This document shows, piece after piece, positions 20,751-30,530 of a stretch of DNA of 64,000 nt (position 1 is the stretch's first letter; every line of letters starts with the position of its first letter). The translations under genes were made by a program, and so were the position numbers. This DNA comes from Thermomonas sp. S9 (GTDB lineage: Bacteria; Pseudomonadota; Gammaproteobacteria; Xanthomonadales; Xanthomonadaceae). Where the stretch lies: positions 496,001-560,000 of the forward strand of contig NZ_JAJDFY010000001.1 of NCBI RefSeq assembly GCF_024704365.1, given 5' to 3'. Under the pieces are notes generated by a model. The model worked only from the letters and a program-made list of their open reading frames with translations, had not been told where the DNA came from and did not search any database.

Positions 20751-21492
20751 CGCGGCCCGCCTGCGCCGGGCAATTCCTCCACCGCGGTGCGGCGGCTGCG
20801 CTGGATCAGCCAGGCCACCCCCAGCAGGTCCTTGATGCCGACGATCGCGCGGCCGAGGTTGGTGTACTTGGACACGCCCGCGGTGCGCTGGCGATGGTTC
20901 ACCGGCACGCTCACGGTCTGCCAGCCGGCGCGCTGCATCAGCGCCGGCAGGTAGCGGTGCATGTGGTCGAAGTAGGGCAGGTCGAGGAACGCCTCGCGTT
21001 CGAACAACTTGATCCCGCAGCCGGTGTCCGGGGTGGCGTCGCGCAGCATCCGTGAGCGGATCGCGTTGGCGAACTTCGAGGCCCAGCGCTTGCTGCCGGA
21101 ATCCCGGCGGTTGACGCGCCAGCCGGCGAACAGCTTGACCGCGGGCGGCGCGGCGTCGCGTTTTGCCAGCAGGTTCGGGATGTCGGCCGGGTCGTTCTGG
21201 CCGTCGCCGTCGAGGGTGGCGATCCACGCGCGCGCGCGGCCTTCACGCCGTTGCGCACGGCGGTGCTCTGGCCCGCGTTGGTCAGGTGGCGGATCACCCG
21301 CAGTTCGGGAACGCTTGTTTGGATCTCGCGCAGGCGGGCCAGGGTGGCGTCGCGCGAGGTGTCGTCCACGTACACGATCTCGAAATCGATGCGCCCGCGC
21401 AGCGCCGCGAGGATCTCGGCCACCAGCGGGGCGACGTTGTCTTCCTCGTTGTGCACGGGGACGACGACCGAAAGCTGCGGCGATCCGCTCAT
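20747..21492 (-). CDS. GT2 family glycosyltransferase (dolichyl-phosphate-sugar synthase-like), one frame break
   Basis: Corrected length is 248 residues. The GT-A fold motifs are visible: VVVPVHNEEDNV at the N-terminus, FEIVYVDDTSRD, the DGDGQNDP metal site, and TGCGIKLFERE in the acceptor half. It lacks long transmembrane helices, like ArnC-related soluble types. The frame breaks near 21232 in a CG repeat, where one C is missing (KAARAPWIATLDGD expected). It follows parB by 14 bp and overlaps the LABN gene, so both may form a lipid-linked sugar module transcribed behind parAB. Confidence 0.87.
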
Positions 21493-21506
21493 ACCGGGCG
21501 CCAGCC

Positions 21507-22449
21507 TCACGGGTGCTTGCGCAGGCGCTCGAGCACGCCGTCCAGCGCCTCGAGGCTGGCGTAGTGGATCACCAGCTTGCCCTTGTTGCCGCGGCGGTTG
21601 AGCACGTTGACCTTGCTGCCCAGCATGTCCGACAGCTCGCGCTCCAGCGCGGCGATGTCGGCCTGCGGCGGCTTGGCCTTGGGGGCGGTTTTCTTGGGGT
21701 CGCTCGGTACCTTGCCGGCGGCGAGCTGCTGCACGCGATGCTCCACCTGGCGCACCGACCAGCCTTCCTCGGCGGCCTGGCGCGCCAGCGCCACCGCCAT
21801 CGGCTCGGCCAGCGGCAACAGCGCGCGCGCGTGGCCCATCTCGATCGCGCCGGTCTGCACCAGCACCCGCACCGCTTCCGGCAGTTCCAGCAGGCGCAGC
21901 AGGTTGGACACCGCGGCGCGCGAGCGACCCACGGCCTCCCGCGGCGGCGGCGTGGGTGAGGTCGAACTCGTCGATCAGCCGCTGCAGCGCCTGTGCTTCC
22001 TCCAGCGGATTGAGGTCCTCGCGCTGGATGTTCTCGATCAGCGCCATCGCCACCACGGTGCGGTCGTCCACCTCGCGGATGACCACCGGCACCTCGGCCA
22101 GGCCGGCGCGCTGGCTGGCGCGCCAGCGGCGCTCGCCGGCGATGATCTCGTAGGTGCGGCCGCCGCGGCCGTGGACATCGCGATGCTCGCGCACCACGAT
22201 CGGCTGGATCACGCCCTGGGTGCGGATCGACGCGGCCAGTTCCTCCAGCTTGGCGTCGTCCATGGTGCGCCGCGGCTGGTACTTGCCCGGCACCATCGCA
22301 TCCACCGGCAGCGTGCGCAGCACCTCGCCCGGCATCGCCTGCAGCGCCGGCGCCTCCGCCGCGGCCTTCGGCCCCAGCAGCGCTTCCAGTCCGCGGCCCA
22401 GGCCGCGCTTCTTGGCACCGGCCTTCGCGGCCTCCTTGCCAGCCGTCAT
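21507..22449 (-). CDS. parB: Chromosome partition protein ParB, one frame break
   Basis: Binds parS sites and spreads as a CTP-dependent clamp to segregate the origin. Corrected length is 313 residues. The N-terminus [11 protein letters not shown] binds ParA; the CTP-site motif GERRWRAS, the box [14 protein letters not shown], the helix-turn-helix [15 protein letters not shown] and a C-terminal dimer domain follow. The frame breaks near 21938 (one G extra). It overlaps parA by 4 bp. No perfect parS was seen in the window. Confidence 0.94.
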
Positions 22450-23240
22450 GCCGCCTTCTCCTTCTGCTGCTGCTCGCGCTCGCGCTGGCGGCGCAGGACT
22501 TCACCGGCCAGCCCCAGGTAGGCTACGCTGCCGCGGCTGGCGCGGTCGTAGCCGAGGATGCTCTGGCCGTGGCTGGGGCTTCGGCCAGGCGCACGTTGCG
22601 CGGCACGATGGTGCGGAACACGAGGTCGCCGAAGTGATGGGTCAGCTCGGCCGACACCGCATTGGCCAGGTTGTTGCGCACGTCGAACATGGTGCGCAGC
22701 ACGCCCTCGATTTCCAGCCGCGGGTTGAAGCGGCCCTTCAGGCCCTCGATGGTGTCGATCAGCGCCGACAGCCCTTCCAGCGCGTAGTACTCGCACTGCA
22801 TCGGCACCAGCACCGAATCGGCCGCGGTCAGCGCGTTCAGGGTCAGCACCGACAGCGAGGGCGGGCAGTCGATCAGGATGAAGTCGTAGTCGCCGCGCAC
22901 CTGCTCCAGCGCGGCCTTCAGACGGCCCCTCGCGGCCCTGCGCATCCAGCAGGCGGATCTCGGCGGCGGTCAGGTCGATGTTGCCGGGCAGCAGCGCGTA
23001 GCCGTCCGCGCAGGCCACGATCGCCTCGGCCGGCGCGGCTTCGCCCAGCAGCACGTCGGTCACCGAGGCGTCGAGTTCGCGCTTGTCGATCCCGCTGCCC
23101 ATGGTGGCGTTGCCCTGCGGGTCGAGGTCCACCAGCAGCACGCGCTTGGGCGTGCGGGCCAACGCCGCGGCGAGGTTGACGGCGGTGGTGGTCTTGCCGA
23201 CCCCGCCCTTCTGGTTGGCGATGGCGATGATGCGGGCCAT
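22446..23240 (-). CDS. parA: Chromosome partition ATPase ParA, two frame breaks
   Basis: Walker-type ATPase that moves ParB-bound origins over the nucleoid. Corrected length is 264 residues. The deviant Walker A motif KGGVGKTT lies at residues 11-18; [10 protein letters not shown] and [11 protein letters not shown] complete the ATP site. Breaks near 22925 (G extra in a G run) and 22577 (C missing in a C run) cancel, so the first and last parts share a frame. The start at 23240 is the family start. It lies 62 bp behind rsmG in the conserved rsmG-parA-parB order found near many replication origins. Confidence 0.94.
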   Translation of the reverse strand: MARIIAIANQKGGVGKTTTAVNLAAALARTPKRVLLVDLDPQGNATMGSGIDKRELDASVTDVLLGEAAPAEAIVACADGYALLPGNIDLTAAEIRLLDAQGREGPSEGRAGAGARRLRLHPDRLPALAVGADPERADRGRFGAGADAVRVLRAGRAVGADRHHRGPEGPLQPAAGNRGRAAHHVRRAQQPGQCGVGRADPSLRRPRVPHHRAAQRAPGRSPSHGQSILGYDRASRGSVAYLGLAGEVLRRQREREQQQKEKAA

Positions 23241-23302
23241 GCGGCGTGCGTTTCCTGCGGAAGGGGCCTGCGCGGGGCGGCCCGGGGACGGTCGATTATG
23301 CC

Positions 23303-23944
23303 CTATGCCTGCGCCCGCGCGATTTCCAGCAGGTGGCGTTCGGCCGCGAGTCCGGGAACCTGCAGCGGATGGATGGCCGCCACCTGCCAGCCGGGCGGCA
23401 GCGCGGCGATCTCGTCCGCCGGGACCACGCCCTTCATCGCCAGCAGGCGGCCGGCAGGCGCCAGCAGGTGGCCGCCCAGCGCCAGGATCTGCGGCAGCGT
23501 GGCCAGCGCGCGCGCGGTGATGGCCGCGAACGGCGCGGCCGGGCGGAACGCCTCGATCCGCGATTCGGCCACCTGCACGTTGCCCAGCTTCAGCTGGCGT
23601 ACCGCCTCGCGCAGGAAGCGCGCCTTCTTGCCGTTGCTTTCCACCAGCGCCACCCGCAGCCCGGGCGTGGCGATCGCCAGCGGGATGCCGGGCAGCCCCG
23701 GCCCGGTGCCGAGATCGGCCAGGGTGGGAAGGTCGCGCACGAATGGCTGCATCGCCAGCGAATCCAGCAGGTGCTTGGCCAGCATCTCGCGTACGTCGCG
23801 GATCGCGGTGAGGTTGTAGGTGGCATTCCAGCGCGCCAGCAGCGCGAGGTAGTCGAGCAGCGGCGCGGCCAGGGCGGGGTCCTGCGAAAGCTGCGCCAGC
23901 CCGGCTTCGAGCTCGGGGCGCAGGGCGGCGATGTCCAGGGTCAT
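23303..23944 (-). CDS. rsmG: 16S rRNA m7G527 methyltransferase RsmG (GidB)
   Basis: Methylates G527 of 16S rRNA; loss gives low-level streptomycin resistance in other bacteria. The 213-residue protein has the SAM motif [17 protein letters not shown] and the family N-terminus ([12 protein letters not shown]). ATG 23944 is chosen; a GTG two codons upstream is possible. A CATACT hexamer lies 6 nt upstream. mnmG, its partner in many genomes, is not adjacent. Intact. Confidence 0.95.
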   Translation of the reverse strand: MTLDIAALRPELEAGLAQLSQDPALAAPLLDYLALLARWNATYNLTAIRDVREMLAKHLLDSLAMQPFVRDLPTLADLGTGPGLPGIPLAIATPGLRVALVESNGKKARFLREAVRQLKLGNVQVAESRIEAFRPAAPFAAITARALATLPQILALGGHLLAPAGRLLAMKGVVPADEIAALPPGWQVAAIHPLQVPGLAAERHLLEIARAQA

Positions 23945-23950
23945 GCGCAC

Positions 23951-23956
23951 AGTATG
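23951..23956 (-). promoter_or_regulatory. rsmG -10-like hexamer CATACT
   Basis: Ends 6 nt before the rsmG ATG; weaker than the other start-proximal hexamers because its first base departs from T. Confidence 0.3.
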
Positions 23957-23981
23957 CCGCGCGCCGACCCGTCTTCAGGAA

Positions 23982-24160
23982 GGGCTGAACAACGCCATCC
24001 AGGCGTTGTCAGCCCACGCCGGGCCCGGTACAGGCCCGGACTGGCTCAAACGAATCAATCACTTGCATGATTGATTCGTGGTCAGCCCTCCATGGCCGGC
24101 GGGAACCTCTGAGTTGATCAGAGGTTCTTTCACGCCGCGCCGGCATTGCTGAATGCCCGG
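23982..24160. repeat. Cluster of five successive hairpins in a 353-bp gene-free gap
   Basis: Between rsmG and the GlsB gene (23945-24297) I see no gene. The gap has five inverted repeats in a row: 23982-24015 (14 bp with a one-base bulge), 24019-24039 (7 bp), 24050-24079 (12-bp perfect, ACGAATCAATCA and complement), 24103-24127 (10-bp perfect, GAACCTCTGA and complement, then TTT) and 24140-24160 (8 bp with bulge). Candidate structured RNA, REP-type cluster or composite terminator. Confidence 0.6.
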
Positions 24161-24297
24161 TCAGCGGTGCGAAGGCGGTCATCACGCACCTGCAGGCATG
24201 CTGCGACCCGCCGGGCGGGGGTATGGTTCCGGTAGTCACGGGTTCGGCGTGCGTCGGGTCCGGTCACCATCCACATCATTCCAGGAGTGCACAGTCC

Positions 24298-24552
24298 ATG
24301 AGCCTTATCGTCATGTTGATCGTCGGCGGCATCGCCGGCTGGCTGGCCAGCATCGTCATGCGCACCGACGCCCAGCAGGGGATCATCCTCAACATCGTGG
24401 TCGGCATCATCGGCGGCGTGATCGGCGGCTACGTGCTGCCGATGGTCGGCCTGAGCTTCGCTGGCTGGGTGGGCTACCTGATCACCGCCCTGATCGGCGC
24501 GATCATCCTGCTGGCGATCGTCAACCTGTTCCGCCGCGGCAGCGTGCGCTGA
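24298..24552 (+). CDS. GlsB/YeaQ/YmgE family small membrane protein
   Basis: An 84-residue hydrophobic protein with three helices and the family glycine motifs (GGIAGWLASIVM near the start, NIVVGIIGGVIGGYVL in the middle). Members are known as transglycosylase-associated or stress-induced envelope proteins; their biochemical role is not established. An AGGAG site precedes ATG 24298. The gene stands alone, with a 10-bp hairpin directly downstream. Intact. Confidence 0.85.
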   Translation: MSLIVMLIVGGIAGWLASIVMRTDAQQGIILNIVVGIIGGVIGGYVLPMVGLSFAGWVGYLITALIGAIILLAIVNLFRRGSVR

Positions 24553-24604
24553 CGCCGCTGCCGGCGCCGGCCTCCCCACGGCGCGGCGCGACAGGGAGGT
24601 CCTG

Positions 24605-24630
24605 TGAAGGCCCGCTTCGCCGGGCCTTCA
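24605..24630. terminator. 10-bp hairpin after the GlsB-family gene
   Basis: TGAAGGCCCG and CGGGCCTTCA flank CTTCGC. It separates convergent genes (xth ends at 24663), so it may serve both strands; no T-tract. Confidence 0.6.
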
Positions 24631-24662
24631 CCGTTGCGGGCATGTCGATTGGCGCGGCGCGC

Positions 24663-25436
24663 TCAGCGCGCCAGGGTGACGAATGCCGGCGCGTGGTCGC
24701 TGGGGCGCTCCCAGGTGCGCGGGGTGCGGTCGATCCCGGCCTCGACGGTGGCGCCGCGCAGCGCCTCCGAGACCAGGGTCAGGTCGATGCGCAGGCCCAG
24801 GTTGCGGCGGAACGCGGCCTGCCGGTAATCCCACCAGCTGAACACGCCGCCTTCCTCGCAGTGCAGCCGGAACCCATCGTGCAGGCCCAGCGCCAGCAGC
24901 CGGCGCAGCGCGTCGCGCTCGGCGGTGGAGGTGAGGATGTGGCCGTCGTTCCAGGTGGCCGGGTCGTGCACGTCGCGATCATCCGGGGCGATGTTGAAAT
25001 CGCCCAGCACCACCAGCGTCGGATGCCGCTGCAGTTCGTCTGCGATCCAGCCCCGTGCCGCCTCCAGCCAGCGCAGTTTGTAGGCGTATTTCTCGGTGCC
25101 CACGTCCTGGCCGTTGACCACGTACAGGTTGACGATGCGCACGCCGCCCACCGTCGCCGCGATCGCGCGCGCCTGCGCGTCGGCAAATCCGGGGATGCCG
25201 GTCTGCACGTCCTCGATGGCGCGCTCGCGCGCCAGGATCGCCACCCCGTTGTAGGTCTTCTGGCCGTGGAACACGCTGCGGTAGCCGGCCTCCAGCAGCG
25301 CCGTGTCCGGGAAGCGGTGGTCCTCCAGCTTGGTCTCCTGCAGGCCCACCACGTCCGGCGCGGCCTCCTGCAGCCACTGTTGCAGCTGCGGCAGGCGCAC
25401 GTTGAGCGAATTGACGTTCCAGCTGGCGATCTTCAT
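24663..25436 (-). CDS. xthA: Exodeoxyribonuclease III
   Basis: Apurinic/apyrimidinic endonuclease and 3'-5' exonuclease for base-excision repair. The 257-residue protein carries the EEP-fold residues: ASWNVNSLNVR at the N-terminus, QETKLED with the metal glutamate, NLYVVNGQDVGTEKY, GDFNIAPDDRDVH, and the C-terminal SDHAP catalytic histidine. It lies 27 bp after the aldehyde dehydrogenase gene on the same strand. Intact. Confidence 0.95.
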   Translation of the reverse strand: MKIASWNVNSLNVRLPQLQQWLQEAAPDVVGLQETKLEDHRFPDTALLEAGYRSVFHGQKTYNGVAILARERAIEDVQTGIPGFADAQARAIAATVGGVRIVNLYVVNGQDVGTEKYAYKLRWLEAARGWIADELQRHPTLVVLGDFNIAPDDRDVHDPATWNDGHILTSTAERDALRRLLALGLHDGFRLHCEEGGVFSWWDYRQAAFRRNLGLRIDLTLVSEALRGATVEAGIDRTPRTWERPSDHAPAFVTLAR

Positions 25437-25463
25437 CCGTGGAGTCCCGGCGCGCGGCGATGG

Positions 25464-26876
25464 TCAGCGGATGATACGGTCCAGCAGCCAGCGCACCTTC
25501 GCGTACGGCGGCTTGAGCAGGTCGGCGGCGGTCCAGCGGGCCTGCCGGAACACCGGCAGCGACTTGCTCATGGCGTCGAAGCCGGCGCGCGCGTGGTAGG
25601 CACCCATGCCGCTGGGGCCGATGCCGCCGAACGGCAGGTTGCCGATCGCGAAGTGGAACAGGGTGTCGTTGATGCTCACCCCGCCGGCCAGGGTGGCGTC
25701 GAGGATGCGGCGCACCGTGGCGCGGTCTTCGCTGAAGGGATACAGCGCCAGCGGGCGGTCGTGCGCGTTGACGTAGGCGATCGCCTCCTCCAGCGTGCGG
25801 TAGCCCTTCACCGGCAGGATCGGGCCGAAGATTTCCTCCTGCATCACCCGCGCATCGTCGTCCGGGTCCAGCAGCACGGTGGGCGGCAGCAGGCGCTGCG
25901 CCGGGTCGGCGTTGCCGGCCAGGGTGACGGCCTCGATGCCACGCGTGCACGCATCGTCGAGGTAGCCCTGCAGGCGCGCGTACTGGCCAGCATTGACGAT
26001 CCGGGTGTAGTCGTCGCGGTTGTCGAGGTTGGCGCCGTAGCGCGCCTGCACCTCGCGCCGCAGCGCGCCCACCAAGGCGTCGCGGCGGTCGGCCGGCACC
26101 AGCACGTAGTCGGGCGCGATGCAGGTCTGGCCGCCGTTGAACCACTTGCCGGTGGCGATCCGCGCGGCGGCCTTCTGCAGCGGGAAGTCGGGGCACACGA
26201 TCGCCGGCGACTTGCCGCCCAGCTCCAGGGTCAGCGGCGTCAGGTTGGGCGCGGCGGCGGCCATCACCTTGCGCCCGACTGCGGTGGAGCCGGTGAACAC
26301 CAGATGATCGAACGGCAGCGCCGCGAACGCGGCGCCCACCTCGGCGCCGCCGGTGGCCACCGCCACCCGCTCCGGCGGGAACACCTCCGCCAGCAGCGCG
26401 CGCAGGAACGCGCTGGTGCGCGGGGTGTGCTCGGAGGGCTTGAGATACACGTGGTTGCCGGCGGCGATGGCCGTGGCCAGCGGGATCAGCGCGAGGTTGA
26501 CCGGGTAGTTCCACGGTGCGATCACCCCGACCACGCCGACCGGATGCGGCTCGATCCAGGCCCGCCCCGGCCAGAACCGCCAGTCCACGGCCACCCGCCG
26601 CGGGCGCATCCAGCCGCGCAGGTGCGCCAGCAGGTGGTCGATGTCGTTGAGCACGGTCATGCCGTCGGCGATCCGGCTTTCATCCAGCGCGCGGTGGCCG
26701 AAGTCGGCGGCGATGGTGCGCGCCATTTCGTCCAGCCGCGGCTTGAGCGCCGCGCGCAGCCGGCGCAGGTCGTCGCGGCGCTGGGCGTAGTCCGGCTTGC
26801 GCTGCTGCCAGGCGGCGCGCAGGCGGTCGAGGGTGGGGCGCAGGTCGGCGGTCGGGGTATCGGCGGCGGTGTCCAT
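25464..26876 (-). CDS. NAD(P)-dependent aldehyde dehydrogenase (coniferyl aldehyde dehydrogenase-like)
   Basis: A 470-residue class 3-like aldehyde dehydrogenase. The oxyanion asparagine lies in APWNYPVNLAL, the glutamate in LELGGKSPAIV and the catalytic cysteine in FNGGQTCIAPDYV. The length and the KWFNGGQTC version of the motif match coniferyl-aldehyde dehydrogenases rather than betaine or succinate-semialdehyde types. Substrate is not provable here. ATG 26876 lies 7 nt after a TACACT hexamer. The gene is divergent from the carbonic anhydrase-like gene, with the two -10 elements only 24 bp apart. Intact. Confidence 0.88.
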   Translation of the reverse strand: MDTAADTPTADLRPTLDRLRAAWQQRKPDYAQRRDDLRRLRAALKPRLDEMARTIAADFGHRALDESRIADGMTVLNDIDHLLAHLRGWMRPRRVAVDWRFWPGRAWIEPHPVGVVGVIAPWNYPVNLALIPLATAIAAGNHVYLKPSEHTPRTSAFLRALLAEVFPPERVAVATGGAEVGAAFAALPFDHLVFTGSTAVGRKVMAAAAPNLTPLTLELGGKSPAIVCPDFPLQKAAARIATGKWFNGGQTCIAPDYVLVPADRRDALVGALRREVQARYGANLDNRDDYTRIVNAGQYARLQGYLDDACTRGIEAVTLAGNADPAQRLLPPTVLLDPDDDARVMQEEIFGPILPVKGYRTLEEAIAYVNAHDRPLALYPFSEDRATVRRILDATLAGGVSINDTLFHFAIGNLPFGGIGPSGMGAYHARAGFDAMSKSLPVFRQARWTAADLLKPPYAKVRWLLDRIIR

Positions 26877-26883
26877 ACGGGCC

Positions 26884-26889
26884 AGTGTA
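26884..26889 (-). promoter_or_regulatory. Aldehyde dehydrogenase -10-like hexamer TACACT
   Basis: Ends 7 nt before the ATG at 26876 and faces away from the promoter of the divergent gene. Confidence 0.45.
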
Positions 26890-26913
26890 GTGCGGATGGC
26901 GCGCGAATCCAGC

Positions 26914-26919
26914 GATAAT
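26914..26919 (+). promoter_or_regulatory. Gamma-carbonic anhydrase-like gene -10 hexamer GATAAT
   Basis: Ends 6 nt before ATG 26926. The same hexamer and spacing are seen ahead of ubiE. Confidence 0.5.
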
Positions 26920-26925
26920 CCGGGC

Positions 26926-27469
26926 ATGCCTGCAGACATCGACATCCGTCCCTACCGCGGCATTTCCCCCTCCCTCGGCGCGCGCGTCTACGTCGATCCC
27001 CGCGCCAGCGTGATCGGCGACGTGGTGCTGGGCGACGACGTCTCGGTGTGGCCGTACACGGTGATCCGCGGCGATGTCAATTTCATCCGCATCGGCGACC
27101 GCACCAACATTCAGGACGGCAGCGTCATCCACGTCAGCCACGACGGCCCGCACGCGAAACTGGGCGGCTTTGCCACCCGCATCGGCAGCGACGTCACCAT
27201 CGGCCACAAGGCGATCGTCCACGCCTGCACGATCGAGGACGCGGTGCTGATCGGCATGGGCGCGATCGTGCTGGACGGCGCGGTGGTGAAGACGCACGCC
27301 TTCGTCGGCGCCGGCGCGCTGGTGCCGCCGGGCAAGGTGGTGGGCGAAGGCGAGCTGTGGCTGGGCAACCCGGCGCGCAAGGCGCGGCTGCTGAGCGATG
27401 CCGAGATCGAGGGCGCTGTACTACAGCGCCGCGCACTATGTGCGGCTGAAGGACGCGTACCTGGGCTGA
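26926..27469 (+). CDS. Gamma-carbonic anhydrase-like hexapeptide protein, one frame break
   Basis: Left-handed beta-helix protein of the YrdA/PaaY family, trimeric and zinc-binding. Corrected length is 180 residues. Hexapeptide repeats run from VIGDVVLGDDVSVWPY to FVGAGALVPPGKVV; the zinc histidines lie in SVIHVSHD and TIGHKAIVHAC. The frame breaks near 27412 (GGG should be GG), after which ALYYSAAHYVRLKDAYL follows as in homologues. Activity of such proteins varies, so hydration of CO2 is not assured. The stop directly abuts the aroE stop. Confidence 0.9.
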
Positions 27470-28320
27470 TCAGTCCGCGCTGACCAGCGCGTCGGCCTGC
27501 GCGCGCAGCTGTGCATAGACCGGGTCGGTGTCCGGGCGCACGCCGTGCCAGAGCAGGAAGCTTTCCGCGGCCTGCTCCACCAGCATGCCCAGCCCATCCA
27601 GCGCCCGCACGCAGCCGGCGGCGCGCGCCCAGGCCAGGAACGGCACCGCGGCCTCGCCATAGCCCAGGTCCACCGCCACGCTGCGCGGGCCGGCCAGCGC
27701 CATCGGCAGCGCCGGCAGCGTGCCGCCGCGGGTGGCGGAGGTGGCGTTCACCAGCAGGTCGAATTCGCCCAGCGCGGGCAGATCGTCCCAGCCGCGCGGA
27801 TGCACCCGCGCCGGCTCGCCCAGCGCATCCGCCAGCGCGTCGGCGCGGGCCGCGGTGCGGTTGGCGATGTAGAGCGCGCGGATGCCGGCGTCCAGCAGCG
27901 CGGGGGCGACCCCGCGCGCGGCCCCGCCGGCGCCCAGCAGCAGCACGCGGCGATCGCGCAGGTCGAGGCCGTGGCGCTCGGTCAGGTCGCGTACCAGGCC
28001 GAGGCCGTCGGTGTTGTCGCCGCGCCAGCCGTCGCCTCCCGCCTCCGCGGGGCGGGCTCGCGGATGAGCGTGTTCACCGCGCCGGCGCGCCGGGCGCGCG
28101 TGCTGACCGAGCGGCACAGCGCGAAGGCGTCCTCCTTCAATGGCAGGGTGACGTTGGCTCCGTCCACGCCGCTGGCGGCGAGACGGGAGGCGAAATCGGC
28201 ATGGCCGGCCTCGATCGCCACGTACTCGAGTGCGATCCCGGTCTGCCGCGCGAACGTGGCGTGGATGCGCGGCGACTGCGAATGCGCGACGGGCGAGCCG
28301 AACACGGCATAGCGGTGCAT
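27470..28320 (-). CDS. aroE: Shikimate dehydrogenase, one frame break
   Basis: NADP-dependent reduction of 3-dehydroshikimate in aromatic amino acid synthesis. Corrected length is 283 residues. Shikimate-binding [11 protein letters not shown] and the catalytic lysine in [11 protein letters not shown] lie in the N-terminal half; [12 protein letters not shown] and the nucleotide motif [12 protein letters not shown] follow. The frame breaks near 28044, where one base is missing in a GC-rich run. An AAGGAG ribosome site precedes ATG 28320. It is 29 bp behind hemB and probably co-transcribed. Confidence 0.94.
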
Positions 28321-28349
28321 GGGGCTCTCCTTGCGGGATCGTTCGAGGC

Positions 28350-29369
<1,020 letters not shown>

Positions 29370-29397
29370 TCACCGTGGCCGCAGCGCTGGCGGGCGC

Positions 29398-30387
29398 TCA
29401 GCGCAGGATGCCGTCGAGTTCCACCCGCAGCTCGCGCCGGCAGACGTGGCCGTGCAGCACGATCCGCGGCACCTCCGGCAGCTGCGCCTGCAGCCAGGCG
29501 TCCACCGCCGGCAGCGCGGCGGCATCGCGCACGTAGGCCTTCAGCCGCGCCTGCGCACCCGGATGCGCAGGCAGCGCCGGGCGCAGCGCGCGCGCGGTGG
29601 CGATCAGGCTGCGCAGGTTGGTGAGGATTTCCTGCAGCTGCCCGCGCAGCGAATCGTCGTGCTGCGAGGCGTGCCCGACCACCGCGGCGGTGCCGGACAG
29701 CAGCAGCGGCATCGCCTCGGACGCCGGCAGCAGCGCGCGCGCGAAGCCGGGCGGCTGTGGGCCGTACTGGCGCGGGTAGCGCCAGGCCTGCAGCTGGCGC
29801 GGGTTCTCCAGCGGCGTGCCGGCCTCGCGCGCCGCCAGCCAGTACAGCTGGAAGCGGCCGGTGCGCTGCGGATGCCCGATCGCGGTGGCCGCGGGCAGTT
29901 CGCCGGGCGCCAGTTCGCGCCCGATGCCGCGCGCGCGGCCCACGCAGAAGCGGCGGTAGCGCTCGTCATCGCCTTCGCCTGCGGTGATCGCGTCCATGTA
30001 GTTCCAGATCCGCAGCGGATGTGGGAAATCCCCTTGCGCCAGCCAGCGGCGCAGGCGGGCATAGGCTTCCGCCGCCGCCGCCTCGCCGTCGCCGTCGTCC
30101 GGGATCTCCAACGCCCCGAACTGCAGCCCGCCGCCGGCGCTCCAGGCGATGCCGTCGTCGCGCCCGTGGGCGACCTCGGCGTCGACCCTCCAGCATTCCA
30201 GCGGGGCCTGGCCGAACGCGGGCAGGGCCACGTGCAGATAGCGCGGATCGGCCTGCCCGGTCGGCGCCGCCGCGCCGAAGCCGAACACCGCCAGCGTGCG
30301 CGGGTCGGCCAGCAGCGCCGCCGCCGGTGCGGTCACGTGGTCGATCCGCAGCGCGGCGGGCGGGGAGGCGGTGGAGGGCAGCGACAT
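29398..30387 (-). CDS. xanB2: XanB2-like chorismatase (3-/4-hydroxybenzoate synthase)
   Basis: Hydrolyses chorismate to hydroxybenzoates; in Xanthomonas the 4-isomer feeds ubiquinone and the 3-isomer feeds xanthomonadin pigment. The 329-residue protein matches the FkbO/Hyg5/XanB2 family through FPHPLRIWNYMDAITAGEGD, YRRFCVGRARG, PAATAIGHPQ and the C-terminal VLHGHVCRRELRVELDG. ATG 30387 is preferred because a TATCAT hexamer (30398-30403) overlaps the alternative ATG at 30399. The rest of the pigment cluster is not beside it: the next gene is an S9 peptidase. Whether this enzyme makes both products cannot be read from sequence. Confidence 0.88.
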   Translation of the reverse strand: MSLPSTASPPAALRIDHVTAPAAALLADPRTLAVFGFGAAAPTGQADPRYLHVALPAFGQAPLECWRVDAEVAHGRDDGIAWSAGGGLQFGALEIPDDGDGEAAAAEAYARLRRWLAQGDFPHPLRIWNYMDAITAGEGDDERYRRFCVGRARGIGRELAPGELPAATAIGHPQRTGRFQLYWLAAREAGTPLENPRQLQAWRYPRQYGPQPPGFARALLPASEAMPLLLSGTAAVVGHASQHDDSLRGQLQEILTNLRSLIATARALRPALPAHPGAQARLKAYVRDAAALPAVDAWLQAQLPEVPRIVLHGHVCRRELRVELDGILR

Positions 30388-30397
30388 CAGGCCGTGC

Positions 30398-30403
30398 ATG
30401 ATA
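30398..30403 (-). promoter_or_regulatory. xanB2 -10-like hexamer TATCAT
   Basis: Ends 10 nt before ATG 30387; overlaps the alternative upstream ATG, which argues against that start. Confidence 0.4.
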
Positions 30404-30530
30404 GCGCGCGCCCCGGTCGGCCCCGACGCCGCGCTTCCGGCCTCCCCCACCATCGGCACGGGTCGCCGCGGCGGCGACGCGCTAGGATCGCGGGCGTTGC
30501 GCCTGGGCGCGAGGATCGGATGAGGATGCG

